A DNA stretch of 64,000 nt from Niveibacterium umoris (lineage in GTDB: Bacteria; Pseudomonadota; Gammaproteobacteria; Burkholderiales; Rhodocyclaceae): NCBI RefSeq assembly GCF_014197015.1, contig NZ_JACIET010000001.1, positions 2,232,001 to 2,296,000 of the forward strand, in the 5' to 3' direction. Positions 15,847 to 26,138 of this stretch are shown here, one piece after another. The notes beneath the pieces are model-generated. The model ran no database searches. It saw only the letters and a program-made list of their open reading frames with translations, and was not told where the DNA came from. Numbering within the stretch: position 1 is the stretch's first letter; the number at the start of each line of letters is the position of its first letter. The translations under genes were made by a program, and so were the position numbers.

Positions 15847-16680
15847 ATGCTTTATCCAGAACTCTACAAATCGCTTGAGTCCGCGCGCTGGAACATGGAT
15901 TCGGACGTGCCGTGGTCCAGCTTCGATCCGTCGCTGCTCAGCGAGGAACAAGCCCTCACCGTCAAGATGAACGCGATCACCGAGTGGTCGGCGCTGCCGG
16001 CGACCGAGATGTTCCTGCGCGACAACCGCGAGGACTCCGACTTTTCGGCCTTCATGTCGATCTGGTTTTACGAGGAGCAGAAGCACGCGCTGGTGCTGAT
16101 GGAATACCTGCGGCGCTTCCGGCCGGAACTCGCGCCCAGCGAAGCCGAGCTGCACGCGGTGCGGTTCGAATTCGACCCGGCGCCGCCGCTCGAAACCCTG
16201 ATGCTGCACTTCTGTGGTGAGCTGAGGCTGACGCAGTGGTACCGCCGCGCATCGGAATGGCATACCGAGCCGGTGATCAAGAAGATCTACGACCTGCTGT
16301 CGCGCGATGAGGCACGGCACGGCGGCGCCTACCTGAAGTACATGAAGCAGGCGATTGACCGTGCCGGAGATGCTGCCCGCGCCGCTTTTGCCAAGATCGG
16401 CGTACTCATGGCCAGCTCGGCGCGCAGCGGTAAACCGCTGCATCCGACCAACCTGCATGTGAATCAGGGTCTCTTCCCGCGCGACACGATCCAGAGCCGC
16501 TTGCCGGACCCGGAATGGCTCGAGCGCTGGCTCTCCGAGCAGATCCAGTTCGGCCGCGAACAGGAAGCGCGCGTGATCGGCGGCATCCTGCGCAACCTTT
16601 CAAGCCTGTTCGGGCAGGCCTTCGAGACGGCACAGGACCTGAACCGCTTCCGCAAATCGCTCGGCGCCGCGGCGGCCTGA
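15847..16680 (+). CDS. Ferritin-like diiron protein, acyl-ACP-desaturase-like
   Basis: This 277-residue helical protein carries a carboxylate-bridged diiron site: EEQKH at residues 76-80, Glu125 (FCGELRLTQW) and DEARH at 154-158. The spacing resembles stearoyl-ACP desaturases (EExxH and DExRH), and the protein is otherwise soluble. The reaction is unknown; oxidation of an acyl substrate is the natural guess. It lies 116 bp downstream of litR on the same strand, next to the fatty-acid-modifying operon, and an oxygen-using step would fit that pathway. The ATG at 15847 is the first in frame. Membership of the LitR regulon is inference. Confidence 0.72.
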   Translation: MLYPELYKSLESARWNMDSDVPWSSFDPSLLSEEQALTVKMNAITEWSALPATEMFLRDNREDSDFSAFMSIWFYEEQKHALVLMEYLRRFRPELAPSEAELHAVRFEFDPAPPLETLMLHFCGELRLTQWYRRASEWHTEPVIKKIYDLLSRDEARHGGAYLKYMKQAIDRAGDAARAAFAKIGVLMASSARSGKPLHPTNLHVNQGLFPRDTIQSRLPDPEWLERWLSEQIQFGREQEARVIGGILRNLSSLFGQAFETAQDLNRFRKSLGAAAA

Positions 16681-16767
16681 GCAGCGCGTCCCGACCTTCA
16701 GATTCTCCCGCACCATCCGATATTGAAGGATGGAGGTGCGCCAGCCGGCGCACTTGGGAGAGTCGTC

Positions 16768-19137
16768 ATGCGATGCTTCGCGCTTCGCGTCACGTTGGTG
16801 CTCTGGTGCTGGCTCGCGCTGCCCGCGATGTGCCTGGCCCAGCCCGCGGCCGACCTGCACGGCCGCAGGGTCCTGCTGCTCTATTCCTACCACCCCGGCT
16901 TTCCCACCAGCCCGAAGATCCATGACGGGGTCTGCGGCGTGCTCGGCCCTGCCGGCATCCAGGTCGATGAAGAGTTCATGGATGCGCGCCACCTCAACGA
17001 CGCCGAGAGCCTTGCACGCTATCGCGAATGGCTCGCCTACAAGCTCGCACGCAAGGCCCGCTACGACCTGGTGATCGCCGCCGATGACGCGGCCTTCGAT
17101 CTGGCGACCGACCACGGGGCGGAGCTCTTCGGCGCCGCGCCGGTGGTTTTCCTCGGCGTGAACAACGTGCCGAGAGCCCTGGCGCAGCGCGGTTCGCCAC
17201 GCGAAACCGGCATCGTCGAGCATGTCTCGATTCCCGAGACCTTCGCGCTCGCCCGCCGCCTGCTGCCAGGCCTGCGCAGGATGGTGGTGATCGTGGATGG
17301 CAGCGCCGGCGGGCAAGGCGATCTGGCCACGCTGCGTGCCAAACAACGATTCGGCTTCCCGGACGTCGAGGTCGAAGTGGCCGACCTCACCCGGCTTTCC
17401 TGGGACGCACTGGCGAGCCGGCTGCAACAACTCAAGCCGGACGAAGCGGCACTGCTGCTGGCCGCATACAAGGATGTGCAAGGCAGGCCACGCAGCTTCG
17501 AAGAAGGGGTCGACTGGATCGTCAAGCACGCCAGCGCCCCCGTTTTCCACCTGTGGGAACACGGCATCGGGCGGGGCCTGCTGGGCGGTTATGTGATGAG
17601 CCACCGCGAGCACGGGGTCGTTGCCGCCGATATGGCAATGCGCATCCTGCGCGGCGAGCCACCACAACAGATCCCGGTACGCGAGTTGAGTCCGAATCGC
17701 CCGATCTTCGATCAACTGGTGCTGGCACGCTGGGGCCTGAACGCCGGGGTCCTCCCGCCTGAAACCTTGATCATCAACCGGCCGGTGCCGATCTGGCGCG
17801 CCCACCCGGCGGCCAGCGCCGCCGCGGCGACACTGCTGGCGGGGCTCAGCCTGCTGGCGCTTTATCTGATGTGGCGCGCATCGGCCCGCCATCGCGCGCT
17901 GTCACGGACCCGTCAGGAACGGGCCCTGCTGCGCACACTGCTCGATTCCATCGCGGATCCGGTGTTCGCCAAGGATCATGAGGGCCGATTCCTGGTGTGC
18001 AATCCGGCTTTCGAGCGACTGAGCGGCGTACCGGAGATACAACTGATCGGACGCACCGACCATGACTTCTGGGCGCGCGCGCTGGCCGACGGCTATCGCG
18101 AGCACGACCGCATTGTCATGAACTCGGGCGAGCCACACCGCAACGAGGAATGGACCGTCTATCCCGACGGCCACCGGGTCCGCGTGGATACGCTCAAGAG
18201 CCCGATCCTCAACGGTGGCGGCCAATGCATCGGCATCGTCGGCATCTGCCACGACATCAGCGCCACTTACGAGGCCGCGCTGCGCCTGCAGCAAGCCGAC
18301 GTCGTCTTCCGCAATACCGCCGAGGGCATCCTGGTGGCCAACGCTGAACCGCGCATCAAGGCCGTGAACCCGGCATTGACCGAAATCACCGGCTACAGCG
18401 AGGAAGAACTGCTTGGCCACCATCCTCGCGTGCTCGACGCGGAGCGGCCCAGCACCGAAGCGCGGCAGGCGATGAGCGAAGTGCTGCGCACCGACGGCCG
18501 CTGGGTCGGCGAATTGTGGCTGCGCCACAAGAGCGGCGAGCCGATTCCGGTATGGGCAACAATCATCGCGGTACGCTCTGAAAGCGGCGAGATTGCCGAA
18601 TACATTGCCGTGCTGGCCGATATCACCCCGCTCAAACACCGGCAGCAGCAGCTTGAAATCCTGGCGCATCACGACCCCCTCACCGGACTGCCGAATCGCA
18701 CCCTGCTGCAGGACCGCCTCAATGGCGCCCTCGCACGGTGTCGGCGCGACGGACGCGAGCTGGCGCTGCTGTTCGTCGACCTCGACCGCTTCAAGGACAT
18801 CAACGACCGCTGGGGCCACCCGGTGGGCGACGAAGTGCTGTGCCAGGTGGCACGCCGGCTGGAGCAGAGCCTGCGCCTGGGCGACACAGTGGCACGCTTT
18901 GGCGGCGACGAGTTCGTCGTCATTCTGGAAAGCCTCGACGTCGGCAACACGACTGAGGAAGCGGTGGATCGATTGGAGGCCGCACTGCGCGACCCGGTGG
19001 AAGTTGCGCAGCAGCGATTCCGCCTGGGCGCGAGCATCGGCGTTGCGCGCTATCCGCGCGACGGCGACGACACCGAGAGCCTGCTCAGCCACGCGGATTC
19101 GGCCATGTATCGCGTGAAGAACGTGCGTCAGATCTGA
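16768..19137 (+). CDS. Periplasmic-sensor diguanylate cyclase (ABC-binding-like, PAS-PAS-GGDEF)
   Basis: The 789-residue protein starts with a signal peptide ending in CLAQP. A periplasmic binding-protein-like domain of the ABC_sub_bind class follows (VLLLYSYHPGFPTSPKIHDG, about residues 30-330), then one transmembrane helix (LLAGLSLLALYLMWR). Two PAS domains (from IADPVFAKDHEGRFLVCNPAF and NTAEGILVANAEPRIKAVNP) and a C-terminal GGDEF complete it. FGGDEFV is intact, and RLGD five residues before it is a product-inhibition I-site, so active, feedback-inhibited c-di-GMP synthesis is expected. The start at 16768 has a GGGAGAG site; the longer frame from 16723 would bury the signal peptide. No EAL domain is present. 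Confidence 0.88.
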   Translation: MRCFALRVTLVLWCWLALPAMCLAQPAADLHGRRVLLLYSYHPGFPTSPKIHDGVCGVLGPAGIQVDEEFMDARHLNDAESLARYREWLAYKLARKARYDLVIAADDAAFDLATDHGAELFGAAPVVFLGVNNVPRALAQRGSPRETGIVEHVSIPETFALARRLLPGLRRMVVIVDGSAGGQGDLATLRAKQRFGFPDVEVEVADLTRLSWDALASRLQQLKPDEAALLLAAYKDVQGRPRSFEEGVDWIVKHASAPVFHLWEHGIGRGLLGGYVMSHREHGVVAADMAMRILRGEPPQQIPVRELSPNRPIFDQLVLARWGLNAGVLPPETLIINRPVPIWRAHPAASAAAATLLAGLSLLALYLMWRASARHRALSRTRQERALLRTLLDSIADPVFAKDHEGRFLVCNPAFERLSGVPEIQLIGRTDHDFWARALADGYREHDRIVMNSGEPHRNEEWTVYPDGHRVRVDTLKSPILNGGGQCIGIVGICHDISATYEAALRLQQADVVFRNTAEGILVANAEPRIKAVNPALTEITGYSEEELLGHHPRVLDAERPSTEARQAMSEVLRTDGRWVGELWLRHKSGEPIPVWATIIAVRSESGEIAEYIAVLADITPLKHRQQQLEILAHHDPLTGLPNRTLLQDRLNGALARCRRDGRELALLFVDLDRFKDINDRWGHPVGDEVLCQVARRLEQSLRLGDTVARFGGDEFVVILESLDVGNTTEEAVDRLEAALRDPVEVAQQRFRLGASIGVARYPRDGDDTESLLSHADSAMYRVKNVRQI

Positions 19138-19201
19138 CCCAAGGCCGCGCATGCGCGACGTTACCGGCTAGACTCGCGACTCCAGCATCCAGCTCACCCC
19201 T

Positions 19202-19699
19202 ATGTCAGGCAACTACCCGACTCCACGCTTCGAACAGCGCATCTGCCCGCCCGAACACCTTGCCGCACGCGTCGCCACACTGCCACGCCCGTTGGTGTTC
19301 ACAAACGGTTGTTTCGACATCCTGCACCGCGGCCATGTGACCTACCTGGCGCAGGCGCGCGAGCTGGGCGCTGCGATGATTGTCGCGCTGAATACCGATG
19401 CCTCGGTACGGCGCCTCGGCAAGGGCGACGACCGCCCGATCAACTGCCTTGAGGACCGCGCGGCCGTGATGGCAGCGCTCGATTGCGTTGATCTTGTGAC
19501 CTGGTTCGACGAAGACACGCCGATCAAAGCGATCCTCGCCTGCCAGCCGGACATCCTGGTCAAGGGCGGCGACTGGACGCCGGATCGCATCGTCGGCGCA
19601 AAGGAAGTGCTGGGCTGGGGTGGCGCCGTGCATTCGATTCCGTTCGAACACCTGCGCTCGACGACCGCCCTGCTCGGACGCATCCGCGGCCCCGCCTGA
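19202..19699 (+). CDS. rfaE2: D-glycero-beta-D-manno-heptose-1-phosphate adenylyltransferase (RfaE domain II)
   Basis: This 165-residue nucleotidyltransferase adds AMP to heptose-1-phosphate for the ADP-heptose used in LPS inner core. The cytidylyltransferase-like motif [17 protein letters not shown] (HxGH at about 42-45) and [13 protein letters not shown] are visible. Only domain II is present, so the kinase half (RfaE1) must be encoded elsewhere, the usual betaproteobacterial arrangement. The ATG at 19202 follows the stop of the cyclase by 64 bp. A strong terminator follows. Confidence 0.92.
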   Translation: MSGNYPTPRFEQRICPPEHLAARVATLPRPLVFTNGCFDILHRGHVTYLAQARELGAAMIVALNTDASVRRLGKGDDRPINCLEDRAAVMAALDCVDLVTWFDEDTPIKAILACQPDILVKGGDWTPDRIVGAKEVLGWGGAVHSIPFEHLRSTTALLGRIRGPA

Positions 19700-19719
19700 G
19701 CGCGAAACCTCCGCACAAC

Positions 19720-19748
19720 AAAAAAGGCCCGCGTAAGCAGGCCTTTTT
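19720..19748. terminator. Bidirectional terminator between rfaE2 and the HTH-receiver gene
   Basis: The arms AAAAAGGCC (19721-19729) and GGCCTTTTT (19740-19748) flank a 10-base loop. The A and T tracts suit termination of both converging transcripts. Confidence 0.85.
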
Positions 19749-19769
19749 GCTGAATCGGTGGAACGGGCG

Positions 19770-20393
19770 TCAGTTCGCCACGCGGCCGCGGCGCTGGAAC
19801 TGCGCCAGACGGGCCTGGATGTAGCCCTTGAGTTCCTTGAACGGCACCGGCTTGCCATACACGGTGACGTCGTCTGGCAGGCCACCGCGCTCGGCGATGT
19901 CTTCGGGCGACAAGCCGGTGACCACGACGATATCCATTTCGGCGAGCTTGGGATCGGAGCGCAGCTTCGAAATCATCGCAAAGCCGTCCAGCCCCGGCAT
20001 CACCAGGTCCGAAATCAACAGATCCGGTTGCTGACGGCCGATTTCGAGCAGACCGTCGAAACCGGATTCGACCAGCCGGAACTCGAGCGGCAGCCCCCAG
20101 GTCTCGAAGGTGTGCATGTAAAGCCGCTGCATGATGCGATCGTCTTCCGCGACCACGACGCGCAACGCGACCGGATGAGCCGCCGACACGCCAGACGAGC
20201 GTTTGCGCAGGTAATCTTCGACCGACGCGATGCGGATCCGGCGATGCCCACCCGCGGTCTTCCACGCCTCCAGCAGGCCGTTTTCGACCATCTGCTGGAC
20301 CGTGCCCAAAGATACGCCGAGCATCTGCGCAGCCTCACTGGTGCTGCAGTACTCGCGCTCCGGCTTCGAAGAAAGTGCGTGAATGTCGCTCAT
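19770..20393 (-). CDS. Excisionase-type HTH fused to a receiver domain
   Basis: This 207-residue regulator has a MerR/excisionase-like helix-turn-helix (residues about 14-58, EYCSTSEAAQMLGVSLGTVQQMVENG and GGHRRI) joined to a C-terminal CheY-like receiver (VVVAEDD, LLISDLVMPGLDG with the phospho-Asp, and Lys in VYGKPVPF). The order is the reverse of ordinary response regulators, where the receiver is N-terminal. No histidine kinase gene is adjacent. The start at 20393 gives MSDIHAL; the open frame upstream to 20534 runs against the EamA gene end. Its DNA target is unknown. Confidence 0.85.
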   Translation of the reverse strand: MSDIHALSSKPEREYCSTSEAAQMLGVSLGTVQQMVENGLLEAWKTAGGHRRIRIASVEDYLRKRSSGVSAAHPVALRVVVAEDDRIMQRLYMHTFETWGLPLEFRLVESGFDGLLEIGRQQPDLLISDLVMPGLDGFAMISKLRSDPKLAEMDIVVVTGLSPEDIAERGGLPDDVTVYGKPVPFKELKGYIQARLAQFQRRGRVAN

Positions 20394-20466
20394 GACTTCG
20401 GAATGATACCGAAATCGCCCACAGCGCGCAGCGTCTGTGGCCTTCGGCCGTGATCCCTGTCGCGTT

Positions 20467-21399
20467 TCAGAGACTTCGATACCGCGAAGCCTGTTGTGTC
20501 CAGACCAGCCCACCGAGGATCGCCGCCAGCCCAACGTAGTGATAAAGCGCGAGACGCTCGCCCAGGAAGGCCACCGCCATCAGGGTGCCGAAGGCCGGAA
20601 TCAGGTGCAGAAACGCCGCAGCCCGCGCCGCACCGATCTCTGCCACGGCGCGCATGTAAGCGATCAGCGCCAGCACCGACGGAAACACGCCGAGGTAGAG
20701 GACGCCAGCAAGCGCCCGACCATCGGGCCTCGGCAGGCCTCGCAGCGCAAGCTCGGCGAGCCAGGCCGGCGTCAGCATCAGCAATCCGATGACGATCGTC
20801 ACCCAAAGCAGCGCAAGTTTGTCGACCTGCGGGGCCACATTTCGCAGCAGGATCGTGTAGCCCGCCCAGCACAGCATGCCCGCGATCACCCAGAGGTCGC
20901 CAAGACTCGCGTCCATCGTCGCAAATTGCGCCGGTTGCCCGTGCGTGACAATGAGCATCACGCCCACCACCGAAACGCCCATACCGGCCCAGACGCCCGC
21001 CTTCAATGGCTTGCGCCAGATGATCGCGGCCAGCAGGGCGACCATGATCGGCATCAGCGCGTTGAGCAGCACGCCATGTGTCGCAGCGGTGGTCTGCAAG
21101 CCGATGTAAACAAAGGTGTTGGACGTTGCGATGCCCAGCAAGGCCAGCCCCAGCAGCCGCCCACGCATCGCCAGCATCGGCGCAAGGGATTCCGCCATGC
21201 GCGGCAGAACCAGCGGCGCGAGCAGCACCGCGGCGACCGTCCAGCGGCCAACGGCCAGCGATACCGGAGGAATCTGGGCGCTGACGCCCCGTGCTAGCAC
21301 GAAATTGCCGGCCCAGCAAAGTGCAGCGAAGATCAGCAGTAGTTGGGGGCGCAGCGACGCGACGCCGCGCGCGGACGATGAAACAGGTGTGGCGAGCAT
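20467..21399 (-). CDS. EamA/DMT-family transporter
   Basis: This 310-residue permease has ten hydrophobic helices in two EamA repeats. The first starts with LLLIFAALCWAGNFVLARG and the second with LWVIAGMLCWAGYTILLRNVAP, the internal repetition typical of the drug/metabolite transporter family. Members export amino acids, nucleobases or other metabolites, and the substrate here cannot be told. It lies 73 bp upstream of the HTH-receiver gene and may be transcribed with it. The 277-bp stretch to its right (21400-21676) shows no gene and no convincing site. Confidence 0.88.
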   Translation of the reverse strand: MLATPVSSSARGVASLRPQLLLIFAALCWAGNFVLARGVSAQIPPVSLAVGRWTVAAVLLAPLVLPRMAESLAPMLAMRGRLLGLALLGIATSNTFVYIGLQTTAATHGVLLNALMPIMVALLAAIIWRKPLKAGVWAGMGVSVVGVMLIVTHGQPAQFATMDASLGDLWVIAGMLCWAGYTILLRNVAPQVDKLALLWVTIVIGLLMLTPAWLAELALRGLPRPDGRALAGVLYLGVFPSVLALIAYMRAVAEIGAARAAAFLHLIPAFGTLMAVAFLGERLALYHYVGLAAILGGLVWTQQASRYRSL

Positions 21400-21676
21400 G
21401 CCGTAAACCTCGGGTAGAGGAGATCAACCGCCCGGCGGGGGTGATGCCGGACAACTCGATCGGAACGGATTTATTGCCCGCCGACCGCAACTTGTGAGCT
21501 AACTCTAGCTGCGATCAAGACGCTTACACTTGATTGTTGTTGTTAGCCTGAAATATTTGCAATAAATGGCGGATTGAGCGAGAGCAATTAGCAGCTTGTC
21601 CCGCAAGCCGATTCAACAGCGCAAAATCGTTGCTGCACCACAGCAATGCATTGCTGTCCAAGCAGGTGCATCGTAC

Positions 21677-22045
21677 TCAGGCCGAGACAGCGTGCCGCGT
21701 CAGATCCTGCAAAGACACATAACGCAAGACCGATTCATGGGTCGCCTCCAGCACCACCGGCGGCGCCACGCCAGCGTCCAGCGCCTCTTTCCAGCGCAGC
21801 GCGCAAAGGCACCAGCGATCACCCGGCTTCAAGCCGCTGAAACGCATTTCCGGCCGTGGCTGCGACAAGTTATTGCCGCGTTCGGCGGAAAACGCGAGGA
21901 ATTCCGCCGTCACCCGTGCGCAGACCACGTGACGCCCCAGATCATCAGGCCCCGTCTCGCAGCACCCCGTGCGAAAGAACCCGGTCAGCGGGTCGTAACT
22001 GCAGGCCTGCAGCGGCCCGCCCAACACGTTGCGTTCGATCGTCAC
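21677..22045 (-). CDS. DUF2237 family protein, GTG start
   Basis: This 122-residue soluble protein of the DUF2237 family is recognised by NVLGGPLQACSYDPLTGFFRTGCC, AEFLAFSAERGNNL and the WCLCALRWKEALDAG segment. The function is unknown. Conserved cysteines (residues about 15, 28, 29 and a later CxC) could bind metal or act in redox. The GTG at 22045 is chosen because AGGAGG lies five bases upstream; a TTG one codon earlier is too close to that site. It follows the DUF2322 gene by 40 bp and is probably in one transcript with it. Confidence 0.82.
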   Translation of the reverse strand: MTIERNVLGGPLQACSYDPLTGFFRTGCCETGPDDLGRHVVCARVTAEFLAFSAERGNNLSQPRPEMRFSGLKPGDRWCLCALRWKEALDAGVAPPVVLEATHESVLRYVSLQDLTRHAVSA

Positions 22046-22085
22046 CAATGCCTCCTGTTCAGCGGCCGCCGCCGTCGCGTTTCAC

Positions 22086-22406
22086 TCAGATCGCGAATAT
22101 GTGCTTGACCCGCAGCGTCGCAACACCGCTTTCGGCGATCGCGATCAGCCGATCGATATTCGGATGCTTGCCCGGATTCGCGCGCGCATCTTCCGTATGT
22201 TCAGCGTAGAGCTCGACGCCCTTCTTCGCTGCTTCGATATTGATCGAGCCGTGCAATTGCGCAAGGTGGTTGTACACCGCCAACGAACCGGCCTGGCCCG
22301 GCTTGTTTTCGATCGTCGCAACGACGGCGCCTTCCGCGTCGATCAGCTGAATGGCTTCGAGGTGGGAAACCTTGGGAAGTTGCTTGAGGGTGTCGGCAAA
22401 ACTCAT
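22086..22406 (-). CDS. DUF2322 family protein
   Basis: This 106-residue protein matches DUF2322 (SFADTLKQLPKVSHLEAIQLID near the N-terminus and AKKGVELYAEHTEDARANPGKHPNIDRL). The function is unknown. It is a small cytoplasmic protein without cysteines. The start at 22406 is selected because the upstream frame runs through the purB terminator hairpin. Lying directly behind that hairpin, it is expressed either by readthrough from purB or from a promoter I could not identify. Confidence 0.82.
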   Translation of the reverse strand: MSFADTLKQLPKVSHLEAIQLIDAEGAVVATIENKPGQAGSLAVYNHLAQLHGSINIEAAKKGVELYAEHTEDARANPGKHPNIDRLIAIAESGVATLRVKHIFAI

Positions 22407-22430
22407 ATCGAAATCCTGGTGCGGAAATGA

Positions 22431-22466
22431 AAAACCACGCCGCAGCGCGCGGCGCCGGGGCGTGGT
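22431..22466 (-). terminator. purB terminator
   Basis: On the minus strand an 8-bp stem (22466-22459 with 22441-22434, ACCACGCC/GGCGTGGT) is followed by TTTTCATTT. It lies 17 bp after the purB stop and before DUF2322. Confidence 0.75.
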
Positions 22467-22482
22467 CAGAATCAAAGAAACC

Positions 22483-23892
<1,410 letters not shown>

Positions 23893-23929
23893 TCAGCGCA
23901 CACGCCCAGAAGCGGAATCTGCGTCGCGC

Positions 23930-25066
23930 TCAACGTCCGGCACCCAGCAGTGTGCGGTAGCGATCCACCAGACGGGCGGCCAAACCCGTGATCTCGTAAT
24001 GCTCGACGATCCGGGCGCGCGCAGCCTGGCCCAGCACGTCGCGTTGCTGCCCTGCCAGCAGCGCCACGATGGCTTCCGAGAAGGCGTCCGGCGTGGCGGT
24101 CACGATCCGCCCGGTATCGCCAACGATATCCCTCGCATCGCCAACGTCGGTGCTGACCACCGGTACACCGCAGGCCATCGCTTCGGCCAGCACGTTCGGG
24201 AAGCCCTCGCTGCGCGAGGTCAGCGCAAGCAGATCGAAGGCCGGATAGAGCTGCGCGACGTCATGGCGCGGGCCGAGCAGGTGCACCACAGCGCGTAACC
24301 CGAGTTCATCAAGCCATGCCGCGAGTTCGGCGTTGCCGTCGTCGAGATCCTTGCCGACCAGCACGAAACGGGCGTCCGGTCTGATGCGCCGCACCCGCGC
24401 CGCGGCATCCAAAAAGAGTCGGTGATTCTTGACCGGACTCCAGCGCGCGACCATGCCGATCAATGCGGCGCCCTCTTCCACCCCGAGGGCGCTGCGCAAA
24501 GCGTGTCGGGCCGAGGCGTCGGGCCGGAATTGCGATACATCCAAGCCATTCGGCAGCACCTCGGTGCGCGCTGCCGGCCAGCCAAGATGCGCGGCGCAGT
24601 AAGCCGCGCTGCGGGCCGAAACATTGAAGATGCGCGCCACACGGCCAACGTACCAGCGCGACAGTGCAATCGTCATGCGGGTGAAACGGCTGTGGCCATG
24701 CGCCGCGTCGGGTGTGTCACGCACGCTCCAGCACACCGGCACCCCGATGCGTGCGGCGAGGAAACTGGCGGCCAGATTGCCGTGGTACATCCAGCCCTGC
24801 AGCAAGTCAGGCCGTAGCGCGCGCACGGTCTCGATGAGTCGCCCCACCTCGGCAAACGGCCAGCGCCCGGCCTTCAGGCCGATGAACACCGGATCGATGC
24901 CGATGGCGCGGAACTGCGGTGCGAGCGTGTCCAGCCCCCCGAGCACCACCAGCGACACGTCAAGGGCCTTGCGATCGACGGCCGCCAGCAACTTGAGCAA
25001 AGCATGCTCAGCACCGCCGATGCCAAGCCCGGTAATCACCACACAGACACGGATCGGAGACGTCAT
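23930..25066 (-). CDS. Glycosyltransferase family 4 protein
   Basis: This 378-residue retaining GT-B glycosyltransferase has an N-terminal acceptor domain (GLGIGGAEHALLKLL) and a C-terminal GT4 donor site (MVARWSPVKNHRLFLDAA, then SRSEGFPNVLAEAMACGVP with the catalytic EX7E-type Glu pair). It probably adds a sugar to an undecaprenyl-linked glycan. The start at 25066 lies four bases after the WecA-like stop; an in-frame ATG at 25090 would overlap that gene and cannot be excluded, since neither has a strong ribosome site. It is the last gene of the glycan cluster. Confidence 0.87.
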   Translation of the reverse strand: MTSPIRVCVVITGLGIGGAEHALLKLLAAVDRKALDVSLVVLGGLDTLAPQFRAIGIDPVFIGLKAGRWPFAEVGRLIETVRALRPDLLQGWMYHGNLAASFLAARIGVPVCWSVRDTPDAAHGHSRFTRMTIALSRWYVGRVARIFNVSARSAAYCAAHLGWPAARTEVLPNGLDVSQFRPDASARHALRSALGVEEGAALIGMVARWSPVKNHRLFLDAAARVRRIRPDARFVLVGKDLDDGNAELAAWLDELGLRAVVHLLGPRHDVAQLYPAFDLLALTSRSEGFPNVLAEAMACGVPVVSTDVGDARDIVGDTGRIVTATPDAFSEAIVALLAGQQRDVLGQAARARIVEHYEITGLAARLVDRYRTLLGAGR

Positions 25067-25070
25067 CGCT

Positions 25071-26138
25071 TCAGGGTTGCGCGGTTTCATCCGGCGCAGG
25101 ATCGCGCTCGGCGCCGGACTCGACCTCTTCCCACACCCGCATCCACAGCATCTTGCCGATCAGCACCCCCACCCAGACCAGCAGCAACATCCCCTGCGAC
25201 GCGCCGAGCTTCCACAACAGCAGCCCGGAGAGCGCAATGGTCAGATTCAGTGCCCACAGCAGGGGCACCGACAACTCGACCGACATGCCCTTGAGGCACA
25301 GAATGTGGTGCAGGTGGGTGCGGTCGGGCCGCATCGGCGAGGCGCCCTGAAGGATGCGGCGCACGGTCACGGTCGCCATGTCCAGCAAGGGCAGCGCCAC
25401 CGCGTACAACAGCAGCACCGGCGGCATCGCGGGTTGGGCACCACGCGACAGGTGGATCGCAAACCAGCACAGCAAGGTGCCAAGGGCCAGCGCACCGGCA
25501 TCGCCCATGAAGACATGGGCACGGTCGAGCATCGGGTGGCGCGCGTTCACGATCAGGAAACCGGTCACTGAGGACATCAGGCCGACGACCAGCAAGACCT
25601 CGGTCTGCCGGCCCGCCGAATGCGCAGCAATCAGGTACACGAGCAAGGCAATCATCACATGCCCGCCCGCAAGGCCGTCAGCGCCGTCTGAAAGATTGAG
25701 CGCATTCACCACGCCGACGATCACGACCATCGTCACGGCAGTGTCCAGCGGTCCGAGCGGTAAACCGCCAGGCACACCCGGAATCGGCACGCTGTCGAGC
25801 GAGAACCCGGTGGTGCGCAACAGCAGCCAGGCGGCGATGCATTGCACCACCAGCTTGGTACGGGCAGATACCGGACGCGCGTCGTCAATCACGCCCACCA
25901 CCAGCACCAGCCCTACCGGCAGCAGGGCTTCGTACAGGTTGCCGCCAATGCCGCGCAACTTCAGCGCGAGCACATACGCAGCGAGGATCGCGAGCCCACC
26001 GACGACCGGTACCGCGCGCCCGTGCTGCTTGCGCGCATCCGGCTTGTCCATCAACGCAAGCCAGGGCGCCAGCCGCGCCAGCACCAGACAGAAGATCAGC
26101 GACAGCGCGAAGGGGTAGAAGAGGTAATTGAAGCTCAC
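25071..26138 (-). CDS. WecA/MraY-type undecaprenyl-phosphate sugar-1-phosphate transferase
   Basis: This 355-residue polytopic protein belongs to the polyprenyl-phosphate N-acetylhexosamine-1-phosphate transferase family. Catalytic motifs are visible: GVIDDARPVS (Asp pair), NALNLSDGADGLAGG, FMGDAGALALG and RPDRTHLHH (the HxHH motif of WecA-like enzymes). It would start glycan synthesis by loading the first sugar-1-phosphate on undecaprenyl phosphate at the inner membrane. GTG at 26138 overlaps the upstream GT4 stop (GTGA). It sits in the minus-strand glycan cluster with flippase and ligase. Confidence 0.9.
   Translation of the reverse strand: MSFNYLFYPFALSLIFCLVLARLAPWLALMDKPDARKQHGRAVPVVGGLAILAAYVLALKLRGIGGNLYEALLPVGLVLVVGVIDDARPVSARTKLVVQCIAAWLLLRTTGFSLDSVPIPGVPGGLPLGPLDTAVTMVVIVGVVNALNLSDGADGLAGGHVMIALLVYLIAAHSAGRQTEVLLVVGLMSSVTGFLIVNARHPMLDRAHVFMGDAGALALGTLLCWFAIHLSRGAQPAMPPVLLLYAVALPLLDMATVTVRRILQGASPMRPDRTHLHHILCLKGMSVELSVPLLWALNLTIALSGLLLWKLGASQGMLLLVWVGVLIGKMLWMRVWEEVESGAERDPAPDETAQP

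Noticed and set aside
20390-21490. A 366-codon minus-strand frame over the EamA gene
   Set aside because: It is an out-of-phase shadow of the transporter, with no hydrophobic periodicity or known motif.
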